A stretch of 64,000 nt of DNA, taken from the NCBI GenBank assembly GCA_035315885.1, contig DATFXM010000093.1:1-64000 (forward strand), written 5' to 3'. Of the stretch, positions 26,350-34,728 are shown piece by piece. Position 1 is the stretch's first letter; each line of letters starts with the position of its first letter. This stretch comes from DATFXM01 sp035315885 (GTDB taxonomy: Bacteria; Acidobacteriota; Blastocatellia; UBA7656). The position numbers and the translations under genes are program-made. Below the pieces are notes generated by a model, which was not told the origin of the DNA, made no database searches, and was given only the letters and a program-made list of their open reading frames with translations.

Positions 26350-26407
26350 CGTCTTCTCCTCGCGCCTTGTTTTGAGTCCGCGTAATGACGCCGCGGTTTA
26401 TGAATTC

Positions 26408-26424
26408 AGCAATGTCCGTGCCAG
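26408..26424 (-). promoter_or_regulatory. Sigma-54 promoter for pilin 3
   Basis: Reverse-strand CTGGCACGGACATTGCT: an exact -24/-12 match (TGGCACG, 4 bp, TTGCT). Predicted start ~11 bp after the GC, leaving a leader of about 48 nt to the ATG at 26349. Confidence 0.88.
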
Positions 26425-26614
26425 CAAACTCAGCTGAATTGCGAGCTCAAACCGTAACTCGAACGGGTTATGGGGGAGTGGATGTTCCCGATGAGCGTGA
26501 CAACAACAAACGCTAGTTGAGTGGCAAGATTTGTCGCCAGTGGCAGGAACCAGCAGAACAGAATGAGCCTTGTAGCGGCGGCTACAATTCAACACCGCCA
26601 AACAAGGCTCAGTT

Positions 26615-26626
26615 CGATATGCGCCA
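26615..26626 (-). promoter_or_regulatory. Second copy of the TGGCGCATATCG candidate enhancer site
   Basis: Same 12-mer as at 25876-25887, about 190 bp upstream of the sigma-54 promoter of pilin 3 and just after the pilR stop. Confidence 0.4.
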
Positions 26627-26638
26627 AAGTGCGGTTGG

Positions 26639-28126
26639 CTATTTGTGAACCGCGCTGTCAGTCAGAGGTCCTGATTCGCGTAGCAGACTCGCAGTCTGCC
26701 GGATCTTATGCTTGTCCAGCAGGTGTCGAAGACTCCGCACTGACATGTTTAGGATCTCCGCCGCGCGGGTTTGATTTCCACCCGTGCGTTGAAGCGCTTT
26801 GATGATGTAGTCCTTCTCCAGCTGGGCCAGATAACCCTCGAGGTCGATTCCATCTTCCGGCAAATCCAGCTCGGTCATCGTTCGAGGCTTGAACTTCAGA
26901 ATGCGCTCTGGGAGCCATTCTGGCTTGATTCGTCGCTCGGGCACACCAGGAGGCGGACCTACGTCGTCCTTCCTGCGATCAAGCCCTGCTACGCGTCCCG
27001 ATTCCAACGCAACAGCCCGCTCTATCGTGTTCTCGAGCTCTCGCACGTTGCCCGGCCAATCGTAGGTTTCGAGGTAGCGCATTGCCTCTTCTGAAATCTG
27101 TAACGGCTGGCGTCCGGCAGCGGCGCTGTATTTCATCAGAAAGTGCCGCACCAGATCCGGGATGTCCTCGCGTCTCGCTCGCAGCGGCGGCATCTCAATC
27201 GGAATCACGCTGATGCGATAGTAAAGATCATTGCGGAACGTATTCTCCTCAACCATCTGCGCGAGATCGCGGTTTGTAGCGGCAACCACTCTAACATCCA
27301 CCGGAATCTCTTCAACGCCACCGACACGTCGGATGGTCCGCTCCTGAAGAACCCGCAACAGTTTTACCTGCATCGCGGGTGTAGTCTCGCCGATTTCGTC
27401 CAGAAAGATCGTTCCACCCTCCGCAGCCTCAAACAGCCCTTTGCGATTTGAAACCGCGCCGGTGAACGAGCCCTTCATATACCCGAACAGCTCCGACTCG
27501 AGAAGCGTCTCGGTGAATGCGCCGCAGTTTATCGACACGAACGGCGCCGCGGAGCGGTCCGACATGTTGTGGATCGCCCGCGCTACCAGCTCCTTTCCGG
27601 TGCCCGACTCTCCGGTGATCAGCACGGTAGAGGTAGTAGCGGCGACCGTCTCGATCATCTGATAGATCGCCTGCATCTGCGTCGACTTGCCTATGATGTT
27701 GTCGAGCGAATTCCTCTGACGGAGCTCTCGTTTTAGTAGGACGTTCTCCTGTCTCAGGTGTTTCTTCTCGAGCACCTTTCCGATTGAAACCTTGAGCTCT
27801 TCGACATCAAAGCCGGCATCTTTTATGACAAGATCTTCGGCGCCCAGCTTGAACGCTCGCCTCGCAGTGTCAACCGTTGCGAACGCCGTTATCATTATCA
27901 CCATCGTCTCCGGCGAGGTCTCCCTAACTCGCGCCAGTAGATCGATGCCGCTGATATCCGGCATCTTCACGTCTGATATGATGAGGTCATAGACGTTTTG
28001 CTTCACGAGCTCGAGAGCTCGAGTCCCATTCTCGGCGGTGTGTACGGCGTAGCCCTCTCGCTTTAACACCAGCTCGAGCAGCTCGCGCATACTGCGTTCA
28101 TCATCGACTACAAGCAACTTTTCCAT
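26639..28126 (-). CDS. pilR: Sigma-54-dependent response regulator PilR
   Basis: 495 residues in the NtrC order. The receiver domain has phospho-acceptor Asp52 (IISDVKMPD). The AAA+ domain has GESGTGKEL (Walker A), ESELFGYMKGSFTGA (the sigma-54 contact loop is GSFTGA, a common variant of GAFTGA) and GGTIFLDEIGE (Walker B). A Fis-type helix-turn-helix closes the protein (GGNQTRAAEILNMSVRSLRHLL). It should open sigma-54 promoters of the pilin genes that directly follow. The gene is downstream of pilS by 33 bp. Confidence 0.93.
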   Translation of the reverse strand: MEKLLVVDDERSMRELLELVLKREGYAVHTAENGTRALELVKQNVYDLIISDVKMPDISGIDLLARVRETSPETMVIMITAFATVDTARRAFKLGAEDLVIKDAGFDVEELKVSIGKVLEKKHLRQENVLLKRELRQRNSLDNIIGKSTQMQAIYQMIETVAATTSTVLITGESGTGKELVARAIHNMSDRSAAPFVSINCGAFTETLLESELFGYMKGSFTGAVSNRKGLFEAAEGGTIFLDEIGETTPAMQVKLLRVLQERTIRRVGGVEEIPVDVRVVAATNRDLAQMVEENTFRNDLYYRISVIPIEMPPLRARREDIPDLVRHFLMKYSAAAGRQPLQISEEAMRYLETYDWPGNVRELENTIERAVALESGRVAGLDRRKDDVGPPPGVPERRIKPEWLPERILKFKPRTMTELDLPEDGIDLEGYLAQLEKDYIIKALQRTGGNQTRAAEILNMSVRSLRHLLDKHKIRQTASLLRESGPLTDSAVHK

Positions 28127-28159
28127 TTACTGCCCTCACCCTCGCTTGTTTCTTTTTTT

Positions 28160-29842
28160 TTAGCCTAACGCTGCGACGTGTTCTTCTTCCGGCTGGGTGG
28201 CTCGAGCCGGAGCCTTACTGACGCGTCCCGATTGCGGGAGCTTGATAGAAATCTTTGTTCCCTTCCCAGGCTCGCTGTCGACAACTATGTTCCCGTTGTG
28301 ATCTCTGACGAGCTGGTACACGATCGCCATTCCAAGTCCGGTGCCTCCGCTTGTCGAATTGAATGGCTCGAACAATCTCTCCCTTTGTTCCCTCGTCATG
28401 CCCTGTCCGGTATCGCCGAAGCAAATGGTCACTTCGGATGCCGGCCTCGCATCAACCGAAATGCGAAGCTCGCCGCCGTGCGGCATCGCCTGTATCGCAT
28501 TTCTCGCTAGATTCCAGAAGATCTGCCTGATTTGATTGGGATCGCCGTTATAGTAGATCGGGGTCTTCGAGAGGTCATCGACTATCCTGTGATCAGGTCT
28601 CAATTCAGGACTGTTCCGCAACAGCGCAATCGTCTCGGAGACCAGGCCACCGAGCTCGATCACCGCTCGCTCAATCTTCGGCGGGCGCGCGTAGGTAAGA
28701 AAGTCGGAGACGATGCGATTCAACCGATCCGATTCACGCAACACAATCTGCATCAACTGGCCCTGGTCCTGCGAGAGGTTCAGCTCGCTGGCGAGCACCT
28801 GAACCGAACCCCTCATGGACGCGAGTGGGTTTCGAATTTCGTGCGCCAGGCCCGCGGCCATCTTGCCGAGTGCCGCCAGCCTTTCCTGCCGCCGCACTTC
28901 GCGCTCCAGCTCCATCACTTCGGTCAGGTCCTGGAAAGTCAGAACGTAGCCGCGAGAGCGTTCAGCTTCGTCAACCAAAGGCGCGACCGAGAAACCCAGA
29001 TGAATCTCTCGGCCGTCAGCAGTCTTGCAGCCGATGTCGAATCGAGGAAGGCGCGAGCGAAGTCTTATTGACTCGAGACCCAGCTCGATCTGCTTCTCTA
29101 TGTCGCCGAAGATCGCGCGAATGTTCGTACCGCGAACGTCGGTCGCCTTGTAACCGGTGATCTCTTCCGCGGCGCGATTGAACGTGATCAAATCACCACG
29201 CAGGTCGGTGGTCACCAGACCGCTGCGCATGCTTTCAATGATTCGGTCGTTGAATAGCCTGTAGTCGGCGAGATCCTTGTGAGCAGTGGCGAGTTGAGAC
29301 TCGCTTTGGCGAAGCCGCTCCGCGAGCTGTCCGGACAGGACCGCGACCGCAAAAATCGCGATGAGATTCAGCGAGAACATGAACTGGCTCCAGGCCAGTT
29401 CAGAGCCTTCATAAGGCGGCCACCCGTGGCTGCGAGGCAGGACGTGCATCATCGTCAGAATGCCCACGACGCAATATAGCCCGCCGCTTGCAGCGCCCAG
29501 AGTCGAGACGCCGCTTCGACCCAAGAGCGCACACGCCGCGAATATGATGACCAGGTAGAGCGCAAGGAACGGAGACGCAACATCACCTGTGCGGTAGACG
29601 AGCCACGTGACAATGACTACGTCGACTAGCAACTGGATGTACGCCTGGGCGCGCTGAGGAATTGAACTGCTAAGAGCGAAGTAGTAAAGCGAAGAGAGGA
29701 TAACCGTCACAACGGTCATCGCTCCGAGCACCGGCACAAAAGCGCGGTCGCTGTGATTTCGTTCTACCAACCCCACGGCGGTCAGCAACGCGCATGCGAT
29801 AGCGAGACGCGAAACCAGCAGCCATTGAAGTTTCCTTCGCAT
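28160..29842 (-). CDS. pilS: Sensor histidine kinase PilS
   Basis: 560 residues from the ATG at 29842; upstream Met codons add a non-conserved stretch. Six hydrophobic helices (about 10-180) are followed by a short coiled coil, a PAS domain (about 205-310, NDRIIESMRSGLVTTDLRGD), and a histidine kinase core: LAHEIRNPLASMRG with the phospho-His, N box IFWNLARNAIQAMP, and ATP motifs FGDTGQGM and STSGGTGLGMAIV. This matches PilS, a six-helix membrane kinase. The pilR gene follows on the same transcript. Confidence 0.92.
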   Translation of the reverse strand: MRRKLQWLLVSRLAIACALLTAVGLVERNHSDRAFVPVLGAMTVVTVILSSLYYFALSSSIPQRAQAYIQLLVDVVIVTWLVYRTGDVASPFLALYLVIIFAACALLGRSGVSTLGAASGGLYCVVGILTMMHVLPRSHGWPPYEGSELAWSQFMFSLNLIAIFAVAVLSGQLAERLRQSESQLATAHKDLADYRLFNDRIIESMRSGLVTTDLRGDLITFNRAAEEITGYKATDVRGTNIRAIFGDIEKQIELGLESIRLRSRLPRFDIGCKTADGREIHLGFSVAPLVDEAERSRGYVLTFQDLTEVMELEREVRRQERLAALGKMAAGLAHEIRNPLASMRGSVQVLASELNLSQDQGQLMQIVLRESDRLNRIVSDFLTYARPPKIERAVIELGGLVSETIALLRNSPELRPDHRIVDDLSKTPIYYNGDPNQIRQIFWNLARNAIQAMPHGGELRISVDARPASEVTICFGDTGQGMTREQRERLFEPFNSTSGGTGLGMAIVYQLVRDHNGNIVVDSEPGKGTKISIKLPQSGRVSKAPARATQPEEEHVAALG

Positions 29843-30200
29843 AACGCTTGAATCCAACTGTAGACCAGAACCCGCGCAAGATGGCCGGCGCAACCCGGGC
29901 CAGAATGACTCTCTGACACGCAACCGGTGCGCAACTCGAAATCAAGTTTTCAAATAGTTCGGTAAAGTTGCAGCCAGAGTAGAGGCATTCAAGGAGGCGA
30001 CTCGCACTATACCACGTGCTCAAAACGCCCTCAAGTGTATCTTTTTCGGTGTCTTTGCCGCTTCACCGCCTTGCGGTTGCCCCAACCGCCCGCCACAGGT
30101 TATTATGGCGTTCGTACCAGTTGCCGCCCCGTCCTCACTTTGTTGGAAATCGCGAAAAAGGCCTACGTCAGCTTAGAGGCAAATAGCCTTAGGGGGACTC
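29843..30200. promoter_or_regulatory. Intergenic region between pilS and a plus-strand response regulator
   Basis: Divergent control region without a recognisable gene. A candidate plus-strand promoter (TTGCCC at 30077-30082, 18 bp, TATTAT at 30101-30106) precedes the response regulator; AGGGGGA serves as its ribosome site. I could not place the minus-strand pilS promoter. Confidence 0.5.
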
Positions 30201-30755
30201 ATGGGGACGGTCCTGGTAGTTGAGGACGATTTTGATACGCTCCATCCGCTGGCTGAACTGCTGCGTCTGAAGGGACACTCGGTGCTTGCCGCGGTTGATG
30301 CGGAGCAGGCATTGACGCTTGCCACGCGCCACATTCCCGACGTGATAATCACCGACATCGCACTGCCCGGTAAGAGCGGGCTGCATTTCATCTCGCGGAT
30401 CCGACAGGATCAAGCGCTGAAAACAGTCCCGATTATCGTGATCAGCGGCTGCGGTCCGGCAGTTCTGGTCGAGGCGGAAGCTGCGGGAGCCAACTTCTGC
30501 ATCGAAAAACCGATCACCCTCGACCTGTTCTGGACGGCAATCGACCTTTCACTTGGGCGGTCTCGCGCTACAGTGCGCCGTCCGGAACCTGACCCGATGT
30601 TCGAACCGGAGAACCCGCTGGCCGCGAAGATCGATCATCTGGTGGCGGCTCTGCGTTCTTGCGGCTCGCGCAGCGAGCGGGACGATATTTTGCGGCAACT
30701 AAAGGAGTGTATTGTCCAGCTTCACGGGCGGAAGACCGGCAGCGCCAGCGGCTGA
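30201..30755 (+). CDS. Single-domain response regulator with helical C-terminus
   Basis: 184 residues. The receiver domain (about 3-120) has the acidic pair in VVEDDF, the phospho-acceptor Asp52 in ITDIALPG, Ser/Thr in VISG and Lys in EKPI. The C-terminal 60 residues are predicted helical (AKIDHLVAALRSCGSRSERDDILRQLKECI) with no DNA-binding motif, so it probably acts by protein contact. It diverges from the pilus operon and converges with the PilZ gene. Confidence 0.85.
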   Translation: MGTVLVVEDDFDTLHPLAELLRLKGHSVLAAVDAEQALTLATRHIPDVIITDIALPGKSGLHFISRIRQDQALKTVPIIVISGCGPAVLVEAEAAGANFCIEKPITLDLFWTAIDLSLGRSRATVRRPEPDPMFEPENPLAAKIDHLVAALRSCGSRSERDDILRQLKECIVQLHGRKTGSASG

Positions 30756-30761
30756 CGGCTC

Positions 30762-31100
30762 TTACTTGTTCGAGAATACCGGCTTCGGAGTGTCAAACCT
30801 TATTGCTATTCCAGCGTGCGAGCGGCCAGCCTCGACACGCACTACCTCGCCAGAGTAGTTCATCCAGTTCCGCTTCTTCAAAGGCACCCTGATCGACACC
30901 TCGATTCGCATACCGTTTTCTACTTCGGTCGCCAGTGGCAGGAAGGCGCCGGTCGAACTCAGATTCGCGACTGAAGTGGTCTCATCGAAGGTTAAGCCAG
31001 ATGTGTCAGTGCCACGGACTCGAGCGTCCCAGTTCACGTCGAATCTCGTGGAAGCTCGACGCTCTTCGATGGCTTGGTGTGCTCGGGTTTCGTTGGTCAT
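30762..31100 (-). CDS. PilZ domain protein
   Basis: 112 residues. The N-terminal ERRASTRFDVNW carries the RxxxR c-di-GMP-binding motif and the second motif NLSSTGAFL matches (D/N)xSxxG. The remaining strands end in GIAIRF. PilZ domains bind c-di-GMP and control pili, motility or polymer export. Its place among pilus genes fits a role in pilus regulation, and an FHA-GAF-HD-GYP phosphodiesterase is encoded at 5877-7496. Confidence 0.88.
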   Translation of the reverse strand: MTNETRAHQAIEERRASTRFDVNWDARVRGTDTSGLTFDETTSVANLSSTGAFLPLATEVENGMRIEVSIRVPLKKRNWMNYSGEVVRVEAGRSHAGIAIRFDTPKPVFSNK

Positions 31101-31280
31101 TGCTTTTCGTGTTCAAGTCTACCCACGTAGGCGAAAAATTTTCAATTATCAGGATTTTCCTTGATGTTTGAATAAACGACGCTTGAAACAAAATCGTACG
31201 GATGGTATCTCGCGCTGACTCGCCGGGCCACCTATGGAACTACAGAAGTGGGACTTTTCTTCATCAACCCGATAGGAGGT

Positions 31281-31361
31281 TGTCTTAGTTTGATTTTGAT
31301 AGCTTGAGTTGTCGCTATTCCCCTATTCGCTCCTACCGAGCCGGGGTTTTACGCCAACTAG
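31281..31361. repeat. Copy A of an ~80-bp interspersed repeat
   Basis: Contains CTTAGTTTGATTTTGAT, CCCCTATTCG, CGAGCCGGGGTTTTACG in the same order as copy B (32812-32892) and copy C (8608-8692). The rest of 31101-31403 shows no gene; it lies between the pilT-like stop and the PilZ start. Confidence 0.6.
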
Positions 31362-31403
31362 AGTTGATGTTTGAGTGGGTGCGCGGAATTCACAATGTCA
31401 GGT

Positions 31404-32558
31404 TCAGCTTACAAAGTCACTGGTATTCGACTCGAGGTCCAACAACTCCCCGATTGATCCGCCTCCAAAATCGGAGAGCTGCAGCATCAGATTCTGACGA
31501 TTAGTAGCGTATGCCAGGCCGTCGTGGAGTGTGATCACGCTCTCGCGAATCATCTTCTCGAGGACCGTATCGAAAACCTGCATGCCGTCCAGGTTGCCAT
31601 CTCGCATGGCGTCATAGAGCGATTTCCCTTCCCGCTCGCCTTTTTCGATGTAGTCTCTGGTTCTCGCTGTAGACTTCAGGATCTCGATAGCTGGGACTCG
31701 TCCTCGCCCGTCGAATTTCGGAATCAACCGCTGCGACACAATGAACCGGAATGCGCCGGCCAGCCGCATCCTGATGATGTGCTCCTGACTCTTTGGGAAC
31801 ATGCCGATCAATCTCTCGACCGTCTTAACCGCGTCCGTAGTGTGCAACGTGGACAGAACCAGGTGTCCCGTTTCAGAGGCTTCCAGCGCTACTTCGCAGG
31901 TCTCCAGATCGCGGATTTCTCCAACCAGAATAACTTTCGGCGCTTGCCGCAGTGCAGCTCTGAGCGCATACGCAAACGTAGACGTGTCGGCATGCAGCTC
32001 GCGCTGATGCACGGTTGATTTCTTGTGGCGGTGCATGAATTCGATCGGATCTTCAATCGTGACGATGTGATATTGCTTGGAGTCATTTATTAAATCGATT
32101 ATTGCCGCTAGCGTCGACGACTTGCCCGATCCTGTCGGCCCGGTCAGCAGAACGATGCCGTTCTTCAGCTCTCCCACTTCCTTCAGGACGGGTGGTAAAC
32201 CAAGATCCTCGAACGTCGGAATCTCATTCGGTACCACGCGCATTATGATCGCGTAGGTTCCACGCTGTTTGAATATATTAACTCGAAAGCGCGACAGCCC
32301 GGTGAGGCTGAAAGATAAGTCGGCGGAGCCGTGCTTATCCAGCGACTCCTCAGCATTCTTGTTTGCGCCAATCAGTGCCTTGGCAATTCCCGAGGTGTGC
32401 GCGGGCGTGAGCATTTCCATTCCGGCGATGTTTACCGCCGCGAGTCTTCCTATCAATTCTACCTGGGGTGGCCGGCCGGGAGAGAAAATCAGATCTGAAA
32501 TCTTCGGAGAGACTGCGAGCATCTGCTGGACTACCTGTGAGAAATTGATTGTCGACAT
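31404..32558 (-). CDS. PilT/PilU-like twitching motility ATPase
   Basis: 384 residues. The type II/IV secretion ATPase motifs are all present: Walker A GPTGSGKSST, Asp box IEDPIEFMH, Walker B LVGEIRDLET, His box HLVLSTLHT. It should power pilus retraction as a cytoplasmic hexamer. The retraction-specific segment that reads AIRNLIRE in classical PilT is here ARTRDYIEK, so it may be a PilU- or PilT2-type paralog. It has a strong sigma-70 promoter ~205 bp upstream and is separate from the sigma-54 pilin units. Confidence 0.88.
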   Translation of the reverse strand: MSTINFSQVVQQMLAVSPKISDLIFSPGRPPQVELIGRLAAVNIAGMEMLTPAHTSGIAKALIGANKNAEESLDKHGSADLSFSLTGLSRFRVNIFKQRGTYAIIMRVVPNEIPTFEDLGLPPVLKEVGELKNGIVLLTGPTGSGKSSTLAAIIDLINDSKQYHIVTIEDPIEFMHRHKKSTVHQRELHADTSTFAYALRAALRQAPKVILVGEIRDLETCEVALEASETGHLVLSTLHTTDAVKTVERLIGMFPKSQEHIIRMRLAGAFRFIVSQRLIPKFDGRGRVPAIEILKSTARTRDYIEKGEREGKSLYDAMRDGNLDGMQVFDTVLEKMIRESVITLHDGLAYATNRQNLMLQLSDFGGGSIGELLDLESNTSDFVS

Positions 32559-32763
32559 GATCGATGGATTCCGGGTACTCTGGCTCGATTAGAAAAGGGC
32601 GCAACTCGAGGGCAGGGCTCTTCCGAAGAATTCCTGGTGTGAACCGATAATTCCGAAGGGGCAGGCAAAGAGTTCCGACTGCTGACTTCAAAAACGAATG
32701 AGTTCGGTCGCTTCAGGCTCGGATCTCGGGACTCAGACCTCACAACTTCTCGTTGCCGTTCAG

Positions 32764-32791
32764 ATAGTAACCCGGATTCTCACGTTGTCAA
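32764..32791 (-). promoter_or_regulatory. Sigma-70 promoter of the pilT-like gene
   Basis: Reverse-strand TTGACA (32786-32791), 16-bp spacer, TACTAT (32764-32769). The leader to the ATG at 32558 is about 200 nt. The element at 32812-32892 (repeat copy B) lies just upstream of the -35. Confidence 0.75.
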
Positions 32792-32811
32792 CACTTCGCT
32801 TTTTTTCAGGC

Positions 32812-32892
32812 TGCTTAGTTTGATTTGACTGATTGAATCGTCACTGTCCCCGCCATTGGTCTGCCAACTGAGCTGGGGTTTCACCCGACTTA
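32812..32892. repeat. Copy B of an ~80-bp interspersed repeat
   Basis: TGCTTAGTTTGATTTGACTG, then CCCCGCCATTGGTCTGCC, CTGAGCTGGGGTTTCACCC; aligned by eye with copies A (31281) and C (8608) over the full length. Confidence 0.6.
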
Positions 32893-32924
32893 CCTGACCG
32901 CGCACTACGGGGACAGCACCCTTT

Positions 32925-33368
32925 TTAGCGCACGGTTATGCGCTCGAAGACAAAAAACACCTCACCGCGGACTGCCTTACCGACGTATTTCCACTTATCG
33001 TCGAACACTTGACCAGGTTTCGCTCGCTTCACATCATCAGGATTCTGTTCGATCAACTGGTCCAACTCGCCGGCGGTGACGACATGAATTTCCGGCACCG
33101 CGTCTTCCCCGCGCTGCTTGACCAGACTGAGCACCGACTGGCGCTGCACCGCGATCCGGTTCTTCGCGAGCAGGTATTCCTTGTGACTGATTTCGTTGTG
33201 CTTGATCTGAAAATCCAGCTCATCTTCTTCGTGCCGCATGAGCTCGAGAAACGATCGTACTTCAGGCCCATAACCGCTTCCCTGGCCAACCGCAGCAGAC
33301 TCGCAAAGTAGCTGCGCGAAACACAGAAAGATCACTGTGACCGCAATGTGACTCTTCGCTGGAATCAT
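32925..33368 (-). CDS. Secreted protein of unknown function after glcF
   Basis: 147 residues with a Sec signal peptide (about 1-27). The mature part has a helical, charged segment (VRSFLELMRHEEDELDFQIKH, EYLLAKNRIAVQRQSVLSLV) and a C-terminal basic/hydrophobic end (WKYVGKAVRGEVFFVFERI). No family is recognised. It starts 5 bp after the glcF stop, so it is cotranscribed and probably translationally coupled with glycolate oxidase. Confidence 0.7.
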   Translation of the reverse strand: MIPAKSHIAVTVIFLCFAQLLCESAAVGQGSGYGPEVRSFLELMRHEEDELDFQIKHNEISHKEYLLAKNRIAVQRQSVLSLVKQRGEDAVPEIHVVTAGELDQLIEQNPDDVKRAKPGQVFDDKWKYVGKAVRGEVFFVFERITVR

Positions 33369-33373
33369 AGGGA

Positions 33374-34714
33374 TCAGGCGGGTTGACTTGATTCAGAGTA
33401 ACATCGATCCAGGAGCTCGATTGGATGCAACACCTCGATGCTCGAGCCTTCCGTCAACAACCCGGCACGGATTTGCATGATACAACCCGGATTCCCAGTT
33501 GCAACCACCGTAGCGCCGCTCGCTCTTATCGATGCAAGCTTCTGGTTCAGAATCTCCGAACTCAGCTCAGGGTGTTGCAGATTATAGATCCCTGCGCCCC
33601 CGCAGCAGGTGTCGGAGCCCGCGAGCGGGACCATGGTCACGCCGGGCGCAGCCTTCAACAAAGCCAGGGGAGCATCATTCACTCGCTGAGCGTGTATAAG
33701 GTGACAGGGCGCATCGTAGGCTACCGTCGCTTCGAACCGCCCTTCGGGCCTCTTAATCCCGGTTGCCGCCAGAACCTCAGATACATCGCGAACTCTCGCG
33801 CTGAATTCGCGCGCCTTTGCAGAGAGTTGCCGATCACCCGCGAACCAGTGCCCGTACTCTTTCATCGCCGCGCCGCAGCCCGCTGCGTTGGTAACAATCA
33901 GATCACACCCGCTCGCTTCGAACGAGTGGATGTTCCTTGCCGCAAGCGACCGCGCTGCCTTCTGGTAACCGGCATGCGAATGCAGTGCGCCGCAGCAAAC
34001 CTGTCCCTGCGCGTCAACCACCGTAAAGCCGTTTGCCTGGAGCGTCCTTTCAGTCGCGCGGTTTACTCGACCGAAGAGTCCCTCCATCACACATCCCTTC
34101 AGCAGCGCGACCCTTGTCCCATTAGGAACCGCCGGCGCGATCGATCTCGCATGATCGGCTTCCTGAGCCTGTTTTGCGGCTGCGGTGCCTTCCGGGCCGC
34201 TCGCAAGAAGCAATGCGAGGGAAAACCTCAGCCGACCTCCACGTGGAAGAGATTGAAAAGCGATACGCGCAAGGCCGCTGTCCCTTACGCGCGAAAGTAT
34301 CCGGAGCCCCAGCCCAAGTAAGCGTGGACGAGTAAATACCCGTTCGAGTAGCAACCGCACAAGGAACTCGGTGAACGAGTGTCGCTGACGTCGCCGCTCG
34401 GATACTTCGGTGCGGGCCGCCTCAAGCAATTCCCCGTAAGGAACACCCGACGGACACACCGTCTCGCAAGCTCGACAACCGAGACAAAGGTCAATATGAG
34501 TTACAAACGCTTCGCCTCCGGACATCCCACCGTCGACCAGCTTGCGCATAAGATAAATTCGTCCTCTTGGAGAATCGTTTTCATTCCCAAGCTGTCGATA
34601 CGTCGGGCAAGCGGGCAGGCAAAGCCCGCAGTGAACGCACGTCAGAAGTTTCTCGTTGTTCTCCAGCAACAGCGGCGCAAGCCCGTTGCCGCTTTCCTTT
34701 TCTGAGGCGATCAT
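33374..34714 (-). CDS. glcF: Glycolate oxidase iron-sulfur subunit
   Basis: 446 residues from the ATG at 34714 (a TTG at 34717 is in frame). Two [4Fe-4S] ferredoxin motifs are present near the N-terminus, CVHCGLCLPACP and CLGCRACETVCP. Two CCG-type cysteine-rich domains follow (VCCGALHSH and TCCGGAG). GlcF passes electrons from the flavin subunits GlcD and GlcE to the respiratory chain. It is 14 bp after glcE. Confidence 0.95.
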   Translation of the reverse strand: MIASEKESGNGLAPLLLENNEKLLTCVHCGLCLPACPTYRQLGNENDSPRGRIYLMRKLVDGGMSGGEAFVTHIDLCLGCRACETVCPSGVPYGELLEAARTEVSERRRQRHSFTEFLVRLLLERVFTRPRLLGLGLRILSRVRDSGLARIAFQSLPRGGRLRFSLALLLASGPEGTAAAKQAQEADHARSIAPAVPNGTRVALLKGCVMEGLFGRVNRATERTLQANGFTVVDAQGQVCCGALHSHAGYQKAARSLAARNIHSFEASGCDLIVTNAAGCGAAMKEYGHWFAGDRQLSAKAREFSARVRDVSEVLAATGIKRPEGRFEATVAYDAPCHLIHAQRVNDAPLALLKAAPGVTMVPLAGSDTCCGGAGIYNLQHPELSSEILNQKLASIRASGATVVATGNPGCIMQIRAGLLTEGSSIEVLHPIELLDRCYSESSQPA

Positions 34715-34728
34715 CAACCGTCCCTTCG

